5,849 nucleotides of DNA from assembly GCA_040757115.1 (NCBI GenBank), contig JBFLYA010000229.1, forward strand, positions 1 through 5,849, given 5' to 3'. The notes under the pieces are model-generated. The model was not told the origin of the DNA. It did not search any database and was given only the letters and a program-made list of their open reading frames with translations. Source of the stretch: a bacterium (lineage in GTDB: Bacteria; UBA9089; CG2-30-40-21; SBAY01). Below, one piece after another: positions 1 through 3,080 of this stretch. A program made the translations under genes and the position numbers. The first letter of the stretch is position 1. Every line of letters begins with the position of its first letter.

Positions 1-16
1 ATTGTGGAAAACAACA

Positions 17-56
17 AATTTCCATAAATTTCTATTAGTTTCTATTAATTTCAATT
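17..56. repeat. 10-base AT-rich tandem repeat, four copies
   Basis: Four consecutive 10-base units lie at 17-26, 27-36, 37-46 and 47-56, with the pattern AATTTCTATT and one or two changes in each copy. The period is close to one turn of B-DNA, so the short A/T tracts are in helical phase and the segment could be intrinsically curved. The repeat is visible directly; curvature is inferred. Confidence 0.8.
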
Positions 57-67
57 TTTTTAATAAT

Positions 68-98
68 ATCTCCCTATCTCCTTAATCTCCACATCTCC
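68..98. repeat. Short-period ATCTCC repeat, four copies
   Basis: ATCTCC occurs at 68-73, 76-81, 85-90 and 93-98, giving spacings of 8, 9 and 8 bases. On the minus strand this is GGAGAT four times. It looks like slippage-generated simple sequence; it resembles Shine-Dalgarno cores, but no start codon makes use of it. Confidence 0.75.
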
Positions 99-147
99 TT
101 TTGTTACACCACCTGAACGCTTACGATACTACAAAACTTTCAATTAC

Positions 148-214
148 GGCACAGCCCCCGCCGTCCGCTGCAACGATTGGTTAGGAAAAAGTTCCACTTC
201 ACCGTCTTTTTCTT
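148..214 (-). repeat. GC-rich dispersed repeat, copy A (attC-like half-site)
   Basis: This stretch aligns with 1909-1976. On the minus strand both copies read CTAACC, a short variable part, CGTTGCAG, two variable bases, GACGGCGGGGG, an optional A, then CTGTGCC. Weaker purine-rich similarity extends towards the toxin gene. The copy starts about 60 bases after the toxin stop. The order CTAAC, then TGCAG, then GAC and a GC-rich part resembles one arm of an integron attC site, but no clear complementary second arm is present. The repeat is seen directly; the attC link is inference. Confidence 0.65.
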
Positions 215-275
215 CTTATTTCTCTATTCCATAATTAATGTCTGCCCCAATCCTTATGCAATTGTTGAGCAATCA

Positions 276-551
276 CTACCTCTTGAATAAATCTGAGTGA
301 GTACCTGTCCGCTCAAAAACAATTGTATTTCCTTGAATCTTGTATATCAACAACCAATCCGATTCTATGTGGCACTCTCGCCGATCCTCATAATCTCCGA
401 TAAGTTTGTGGTCTCGGTGTATCGGATCCAATCGTTCACCGTCAAGCAGACACAGGACAATCATTTTTAATTTCTCCATGTTCTTTCGGCGATTCTGGGT
501 AAGTTTAATATCTTTGGAGAACTGCTTCGTGTAGACAGGCGTATACATCAT
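276..551 (-). CDS. yafQ: YafQ-type mRNA endonuclease toxin
   Basis: This 91-residue protein is a type II toxin of the RelE/ParE superfamily, YafQ branch. Such toxins cut mRNA at the ribosome and are neutralised by a DinJ antitoxin. The length matches E. coli YafQ (92 residues), and the key residues of that enzyme appear at a constant offset of two: H48, H61, D65, W66, H85 and F89. The diagnostic segments RECHI (58-62), DWLLIYKI (65-72) and FERTGTHSDLF (79-89) are intact, so the toxin looks active. Its ATG overlaps the antitoxin stop by 4 bases (ATGA) and has only a weak upstream GGGG, which suggests translational coupling. A second ATG follows the first directly, so the true start could be residue 2. 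Family assignment is strong; the activity is inferred from intact residues. Confidence 0.95.
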   Translation of the reverse strand: MMYTPVYTKQFSKDIKLTQNRRKNMEKLKMIVLCLLDGERLDPIHRDHKLIGDYEDRRECHIESDWLLIYKIQGNTIVFERTGTHSDLFKR

Positions 552-811
552 ATCCCCAATTTCCGGAACATATCTTTTGCATCTTTACAGAGAATTACAT
601 CACGCCCGGCATCTGTTGCCTCAAACGTCCTTTGCGTTGTCTTGTTTGGAATCGCAACGTCAAAGGGCAGTCCTTTTCGAAGAACCACCTGCTTGTAGAA
701 GATGGCTATCGCCTGAGTTGTTGAAACACCAAGACGGCGGAAGATGCTTTCGGCGTGTTCCTTTAGATCAGATTCTACTCTAGCATGGATGACAGCGTTC
801 TTGCTCATCAT
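548..811 (-). CDS. dinJ: DinJ/RelB-type ribbon-helix-helix antitoxin
   Basis: This 87-residue protein is the antitoxin for the downstream YafQ. Residues about 5-48 form the ribbon-helix-helix DNA-binding region: the strand AVIHARV, the helix DLKEHAESIFRRLG, then the second helix after VSTTQAI. The segment LPFD (48-51) and the ending MFRKLGI match the organisation of E. coli DinJ (86 residues, ending in DLFDKLGI). The C-terminal half is expected to wrap the toxin, and the complex normally represses its own promoter. The start is supported by AAAGGAG at 817-823. Two ATG codons stand in a row (811-809 and 808-806); the second has the better spacing. The 5' end lies inside the preceding zinc-ribbon gene, sharing 32 bases in another frame. 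Confidence 0.95.
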   Translation of the reverse strand: MMSKNAVIHARVESDLKEHAESIFRRLGVSTTQAIAIFYKQVVLRKGLPFDVAIPNKTTQRTFEATDAGRDVILCKDAKDMFRKLGI

Positions 812-1037
812 ATTTACTCCTTTTCAACTTATTGTAAATCTTCTCTCCTACACATTCTTTAGCATATTTGCACCATTGTAAGCAGGATTGGATGTCATTA
901 TAAACAATAAATCCACACTTACATCTTACCATTGTCTCATTGGAGAATATTTCAACTTCCTCTTTGCAGTCTGGACACTCCTTTATTTTCAGCGTAGGGG
1001 TTGAAATATTAGCTAAACCCGGGCATTTATCAAACAT
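780..1037 (-). CDS. Small Cys-rich zinc-ribbon protein (CPG...CxxC type)
   Basis: This 85-residue protein resembles a family of short uncharacterised proteins of anaerobes, recalled from memory, that begin with CPG, carry a zinc ribbon followed by EIFS, and end with a C..WC...A..C.G motif. Here those parts are CPG at 5-7, CPDC at 21-24, EIFSN at 29-33, CKC at 39-41 and C52, C56 and C62 around CLQWCKYAKECVG. The second ribbon knuckle is CxC instead of the usual CxxC. The start overlaps the DUF5714 gene by 8 bases, with only a poor Shine-Dalgarno sequence, so translation is probably coupled. The last residues (about 76-85, including C82 and C85) are read from DNA that also encodes the DinJ start, so this tail may be a by-product of the toxin-antitoxin insertion. 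The function is unknown; metal binding is inferred from the cysteines. Confidence 0.8.
   Translation of the reverse strand: MFDKCPGLANISTPTLKIKECPDCKEEVEIFSNETMVRCKCGFIVYNDIQSCLQWCKYAKECVGEKIYNKLKRSKYDEQERCHPC
812..839. promoter_or_regulatory. Possible DinJ-YafQ operator (inverted repeat)
   Basis: ATTTAC (812-817) and GTAAAT (834-839) form an inverted repeat with a 16-base spacer, and the arms are about two helical turns apart. It spans the DinJ Shine-Dalgarno sequence. RelB/DinJ antitoxins usually bind palindromic operators at their own promoter, so this is a plausible autoregulatory site, but no convincing -35/-10 pair was found beside it. It lies inside the upstream coding region. Confidence 0.25.
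817..823 (-). promoter_or_regulatory. Shine-Dalgarno sequence of dinJ
   Basis: On the minus strand AAAGGAG ends 5 bases before the first ATG (811) and 8 bases before the second ATG (808). It allows the antitoxin to be translated independently, although it lies within the zinc-ribbon gene. Confidence 0.75.
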
Positions 1038-1734
1038 AAAACCTACAATCCCCTTTATTGCAATGTTTATTTCTTGAGCTATGTTCGCATTTTAGTAGAG
1101 ATGATGGAATATAACCCAGCTTTACCTTTAAAACCTCACGGAAGTATTGAATAGCCGTCTCAATGGCGATATATGTGCTTCGTTTACAACATCTTGCCCC
1201 ACGATGATTGGCTATTGAAGCAAGCACACGAGAGGTCATTACATTGGCGATAATTCTTTCTGTATCAGAGAGAGGTGTTGCCTTCAGGATAATAGCTACA
1301 GCTATGCCACAGGCAATAGCAACACCATCTGTGCCATATAACCCACAATAGCCAGCAGGGATATTGCTTCCCCTTTTAATCGCTTCCTCTATCGCTTTCT
1401 CATCTACGCCACCGGCTACATTTTTATATGCTGTAACAAGAATTCCAGCAATCATCGGATGATGTTCAGGACCGATCATATGAATTGAGGGATGTTTCAT
1501 CAGGATATCTGCCATCTCAAGTGGATTGGTTGTTTTTGAAGAAAGACAGAATTGGGTAATTACCTCAAGAGCACCTCTTTTATGGCAATCCTCACAGACA
1601 TAATGTCTTTCCTTACAAATAAAATAACCCTTTTCACTCTTTCTACAATAAGAGCAGGTAGCGGAAATTGCCTCAGTCAGATATTCCAGCTCTTTCCCAC
1701 AAACGATACATCCACTTTTCTTTTCTTGTTCCAT
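1030..1734 (-). CDS. DUF5714 family protein with N-terminal zinc ribbon
   Basis: This 234-residue cytoplasmic protein has no signal peptide or membrane span. Residues 9-50 hold a Cys-rich ribbon region: C9-C12, C27-C30, C40, and HYVCEDCH at 44-51. The core then carries the marks I associate with DUF5714: LMKHPSIHMIGPEHH (78-92), the Gly-rich PAGYCGLYG (126-134), ATPLS (152-156), MTSR (166-169) and RCCKR (181-185). A final Cys cluster is at C216, C225 and C230. Relatives usually have a second Cys in the Gly-rich loop (a GACGA-like stretch); here it reads GTDGVA, so D136 replaces it. The family is found mainly in anaerobes and archaea and has no established reaction. The conserved His and Cys pairs suggest metal or cofactor binding. 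The start follows a strong Shine-Dalgarno sequence, and this is the first complete gene of the four-gene run. Confidence 0.85.
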   Translation of the reverse strand: MEQEKKSGCIVCGKELEYLTEAISATCSYCRKSEKGYFICKERHYVCEDCHKRGALEVITQFCLSSKTTNPLEMADILMKHPSIHMIGPEHHPMIAGILVTAYKNVAGGVDEKAIEEAIKRGSNIPAGYCGLYGTDGVAIACGIAVAIILKATPLSDTERIIANVMTSRVLASIANHRGARCCKRSTYIAIETAIQYFREVLKVKLGYIPSSLLKCEHSSRNKHCNKGDCRFYV

Positions 1735-1739
1735 TTATC

Positions 1740-1817
1740 TTACCTCCTCAATCTTGAGATAAGCTCTATAATCTCATCTATCTTCTTCTTTTTTTCTATC
1801 TCAGATGAGCCTTTAGG
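1740..1817 (-). pseudogene. Possible 3' remnant of a lost upstream gene
   Basis: A minus-strand frame of 25 codons ends in TAA only 5 bases before the DUF5714 ATG. It reads like a charged, helical protein C-terminus: SSEIEKKKKIDEIIELIS followed by RLRR. Extended upstream, the frame runs into low-complexity CTTCTTT sequence and the hairpin at 1839-1890, with a stop near 1873. It has no usable start. I read it as the truncated end of a former operon partner, cut by the repeat-bearing spacer. It is too short to identify, and the final RR simply reflects an in-frame AGGAGG. Confidence 0.3.
1742..1748 (-). promoter_or_regulatory. Strong Shine-Dalgarno sequence of the DUF5714 gene
   Basis: On the minus strand AGGAGGT ends 7 bases before the ATG at 1734. 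It fixes the DUF5714 start. It also contains the last codons of a short upstream reading frame (1740-1817), the arrangement expected if an upstream gene was once coupled to this one. Confidence 0.85.
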
Positions 1818-1838
1818 AAAGAAGAGAAAGAAGAGGGT

Positions 1839-1890
1839 CACATCTTGTGAATTGGGAATTACCCCTCGTTAATTCACAATTCAAGATGTG
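1839..1890. repeat. Long imperfect inverted repeat (hairpin)
   Basis: CACATCTTG at 1839-1847 is perfectly complementary to CAAGATGTG at 1882-1890. After a two-base bulge (TG, 1848-1849), the inner arms 1850-1861 and 1870-1881 pair at 11 of 12 positions, leaving an 8-base loop at 1862-1869. The stem has about 20 base pairs. On the minus strand the sequence after it is pyrimidine-rich (CTCTTCTTTCTC) but lacks a true T-run, so it could be a weak terminator for vapBC, an RNA-processing structure or a small palindromic repeat element. Confidence 0.7.
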
Positions 1891-1908
1891 CCCCTCATAC
1901 CCGTGCTC

Positions 1909-1976
1909 GGCACAGTCCCCCGCCGTCAACTGCAACGCAGGGTTAGACAAAAGCTCTGATTCCCTGTCTTTTCCTT
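1909..1976 (-). repeat. GC-rich dispersed repeat, copy B (attC-like half-site)
   Basis: This is the second copy of the element at 148-214, in the same orientation, about 100 bases downstream of the vapC stop. Its core at 1909-1946 differs from copy A by a few substitutions and one inserted T. Read on the plus strand, the boundary GTTAGAC fits the GTTRRRY core-site consensus of integron attC sites exactly; copy A has GTTAGGA, which misses the last position. The partner arm of a full attC site is not evident, so the element is either a half-site or an unrelated repeat. Confidence 0.65.
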
Positions 1977-2044
1977 TTCCTCTGCCTCACCGAATTATTG
2001 TGCATCCCACATTCACGATCTGACCTCCACTCCTCGCCTTCTGA

Positions 2045-2058
2045 GCAAGATGTCTTGC
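2045..2058. repeat. Short palindrome downstream of vapC
   Basis: GCAAGATGTCTTGC has 6-base arms and a two-base centre, so as RNA it would form 5 pairs with a 4-base loop. It lies 17 bases after the vapC stop. No T-run follows on the minus strand, so it is not called a terminator; it could be a protein-binding site or part of a mobile cassette boundary. Confidence 0.5.
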
Positions 2059-2075
2059 CCTTAAAAGCTTACCAT

Positions 2076-2471
2076 CTACAGCCAATTCTCAACTTTAAGT
2101 TCTTTTATTCTTTCATAATGCCTGAGATTATTTGTAACTAAAATCCAACTTCTGCTCAAAGCAACACTTGCATTTAGAAGGTCAAAGTCTTCTATCAGTC
2201 TTCCTTCTTTTCTCAAATTTGCCTTGTTTCTTCCATACTGGTCAATACTTTCTTCATTAAGATAGGCGATTTCTACTTTCTTCAAAAAATCGGACAATCT
2301 CTTGAGATTTTGCTCTACATATTTTGAAAAGTAGGCTCCATACTTTAGCTCTCCAATAGTGATTATTGAAACGGCTAAATTATCCTCTCCTACTTTTTTG
2401 ACCCTTTCCTTTATTTTATCTATTCCCTTGAACCAATAAATACAGGTATCCGTATCTAAGAGATATTTCAT
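2076..2471 (-). CDS. vapC: VapC-type PIN-domain ribonuclease toxin
   Basis: This 131-residue PIN-domain protein is a probable Mg2+-dependent RNase toxin of a type II pair. The acidic active-site set is visible: D6 in YLLDTDTCIYW, E41 in TIGELKYGA, D95 and D97 in LIEDFDLLNA (D97 is the usual family position), and N114 in LVTNNLRHYERI, which matches the common VTNN..HF.R.. ending. The length is typical of VapC. In the DLL.A motif N100 stands where I or V is usual, a mild change. The ATG overlaps the antitoxin stop by 4 bases (ATGA), and GGAG lies 10 bases upstream, so it can be translated both by coupling and on its own. VapC toxins cut tRNA or rRNA; the target here cannot be told from sequence. 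Confidence 0.93.
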   Translation of the reverse strand: MKYLLDTDTCIYWFKGIDKIKERVKKVGEDNLAVSIITIGELKYGAYFSKYVEQNLKRLSDFLKKVEIAYLNEESIDQYGRNKANLRKEGRLIEDFDLLNASVALSRSWILVTNNLRHYERIKELKVENWL

Positions 2472-2722
2472 AATCTTATCTCTCCTTTTGAAGACTTTCG
2501 AGTTTCATATATATCCTTAACTATTTCCTCCTCATCCCGCTCATCTTTCCAACTCCCAAAAGAATCCCAGAATAGCTTGGTCTCTTCCGAAAGAGTTTTT
2601 TCTTTCTTTTCCTTTTCTATAATTATTATCTTTACCATATGGGATTTCAAGGACTTATATTCTTTTGGTAATGGGATTATACCATTTGGTAAAATTTTTG
2701 TTTCGAATTGGTATGTTTGCAT
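2468..2722 (-). CDS. VapB-type antitoxin
   Basis: This 84-residue protein is encoded immediately before the PIN toxin. The N-terminal half (1-37) is strand-rich, with a turn at LPNGIIPLPKEYK (11-23) followed by MVKIIIIEK, in the style of AbrB/DUF2281-like antitoxin N-termini. The C-terminal half (50-84) contains FWDSFGSWKDERDEEEI followed by VKDIYETRKSS. This FGSW...R..EEI...I...R pattern is common in VapB-type antitoxins and is expected to be the toxin-binding tail. It probably neutralises VapC and represses the operon. The start is fixed by an excellent Shine-Dalgarno sequence. I recognise the general type but cannot assign a named subfamily with certainty. Confidence 0.85.
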   Translation of the reverse strand: MQTYQFETKILPNGIIPLPKEYKSLKSHMVKIIIIEKEKKEKTLSEETKLFWDSFGSWKDERDEEEIVKDIYETRKSSKGEIRL

Positions 2723-2728
2723 TTTTTA

Positions 2729-2876
2729 TCACCTCCTTAAAGAATCGGAATGTTCTGGGATAAAATTGAGCGTTAATTTTATTAGCCCTTTCTGGTAAAC
2801 ATCTTTAATTGCATTTTGATACCTCTGCTTTTGCCAGATAGATACCTAACCTTAGATTATCTTGCCTATTAGCAGT
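2729..2876 (-). pseudogene. Degenerate TPR-like 3' gene fragment with frameshift
   Basis: Two minus-strand frames join at about 2822-2825 to give a TPR-like sequence. The first (2876-2823) reads TANRQDNLRLGIYLAKAE. The second (2824-2732) continues RYQNAIKDVYQKGL, then IKLTLNFIPEHSDSLRR, and stops at TGA (2731-2729). The layout LG.YLAKAE.YQNAI...YQKGL...PEHSDSL follows a tetratricopeptide helix pair and the usual Pro-containing loop. Neither frame has a start, and stops flank both, so this is a dead fragment. It ends exactly in the vapB Shine-Dalgarno sequence. The reading depends on a frame change, so confidence is moderate. Confidence 0.45.
2731..2738 (-). promoter_or_regulatory. Near-perfect Shine-Dalgarno sequence of vapB
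   Basis: The minus strand reads AAGGAGGTGAT from 2738 to 2728, matching the complement of the canonical bacterial 16S 3' end over 11 bases. It lies 8 bases before the ATG when AAGGAGGT is taken as the core. It implies strong antitoxin translation, and the same bases encode the last codons of the TPR-like remnant. Confidence 0.9.
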
Positions 2877-2949
2877 TTTATTTTACTTCAACCCAATATT
2901 TACGCAGATTTCACAGATTTCTCCGTTTCTCCCTTTCCCCCTTTCTCAT

Positions 2950-2998
2950 CTGCCCTCTGCCCTCTGCCTTCTGCCCTCTCCCCTCTGCCTTCTGCTAT
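2950..2998. repeat. 7-base CTGCCCT tandem repeat
   Basis: Seven consecutive 7-base units start at 2950, 2957, 2964, 2971, 2978, 2985 and 2992. They are CTGCCCT or CTGCCTT with small changes, and the last is degenerate. On the minus strand this is AGGGCAG or AAGGCAG. The strict strand asymmetry and period suggest slippage; the period is not a multiple of three, consistent with non-coding DNA. Confidence 0.85.
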
Positions 2999-3000
2999 TT

Positions 3001-3030
3001 ATCCGTGCTAATCCGTGTTAATCAGTGGCT
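3001..3030. repeat. 10-base ATCCGTG tandem repeat
   Basis: Three units lie at 3001-3010 (ATCCGTGCTA), 3011-3020 (ATCCGTGTTA) and 3021-3030 (ATCAGTGGCT). Together with the adjacent 7-base repeat and the GAATAGTTAC that follows, it looks like part of a composite intergenic repeat block of a kind I recall from several uncultivated-bacterium genomes; that recollection is unverified. Confidence 0.75.
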
Positions 3031-3080
3031 GAATAGTTACCTACTTCACAGGTTACAAACTTTTCGTGGTTCAATAGTTA
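3025..3080. repeat. 15-base direct repeat pair at the surface-type gene's 3' end
   Basis: GTGGCTGAATAGTTA (3025-3039) and GTGGTTCAATAGTTA (3066-3080) match at 13 of 15 positions and are 41 bases apart. The second copy contains the TAA stop codon of the repeat protein (3078-3080 on the plus strand). The intervening part also has an imperfect hairpin with GTTACCT/AGGTTAC arms (3036-3056), without a T-run. Confidence 0.6.

Larger units (their letters stand above)
1..275. other. Gene-free spacer downstream of the YafQ toxin
   Basis: No credible gene is seen on either strand here. From left to right it holds a 10-base tandem repeat (17-56), a run of four ATCTCC units (68-98), copy A of the GC-rich dispersed repeat (148-214) and an AT-rich stretch leading to the toxin stop codon. 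No hairpin followed by a T-run on the minus strand was found, so no terminator is called for the toxin operon. Confidence 0.7.
1735..2075. other. Spacer between vapC and the DUF5714 operon
   Basis: This 341-base stretch has no intact gene. It contains the DUF5714 Shine-Dalgarno sequence, the possible gene remnant (1740-1817), a pyrimidine/purine-biased patch (1775-1838), the long hairpin (1839-1890), copy B of the GC-rich repeat (1909-1976) and a short palindrome (2045-2058). A promoter for the DUF5714 operon would be expected here, but I could not recognise a clear -35/-10 pair. Confidence 0.65.
2723..3077. other. Repeat-rich spacer between the surface-type gene and vapB
   Basis: This 355-base stretch holds the vapB Shine-Dalgarno sequence, the TPR-like fragment (2729-2876), a 9-base period repeat of CAGATTT (2905-2920), a pyrimidine-only stretch (from about 2921) that leads into a 7-base tandem repeat (2950-2998), a 10-base tandem repeat (3001-3030) and a 15-base repeat pair (3025-3039 and 3066-3080). 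No intact gene and no clear promoter or intrinsic terminator were recognised. Confidence 0.7.

Noticed and set aside
148-185. Complete integron attC site
   Set aside because: A GTTAG-like core and a GC-rich arm are present, but no complementary second arm at attC distance was found. CCTGAAC near 118 is only a weak match for the other core, so only a half-site resemblance is claimed.
577-783. Plus-strand frame opposite dinJ
   Set aside because: It lies wholly antisense to a clearly recognised antitoxin and has no recognisable domain.
1552-1872. Plus-strand frame opposite the DUF5714 N-terminus
   Set aside because: It is antisense to conserved Cys-rich coding sequence and then runs into pyrimidine-rich spacer and the hairpin. 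The Ser/Phe/Ile-rich product reflects composition.
2577-2798. Plus-strand frame opposite vapB
   Set aside because: Its Phe/Ile-rich product is the antisense of Lys/Glu codons in the antitoxin, and it also crosses the TPR-like remnant.
2723-2900. Promoter upstream of vapB
   Set aside because: Several AT-rich hexamers occur, but no -35/-10 pair with good spacing could be defended.
3036-3056. Hairpin after the repeat gene as an intrinsic terminator
   Set aside because: The 7-base arms contain a mismatch and no T-run follows on the minus strand.
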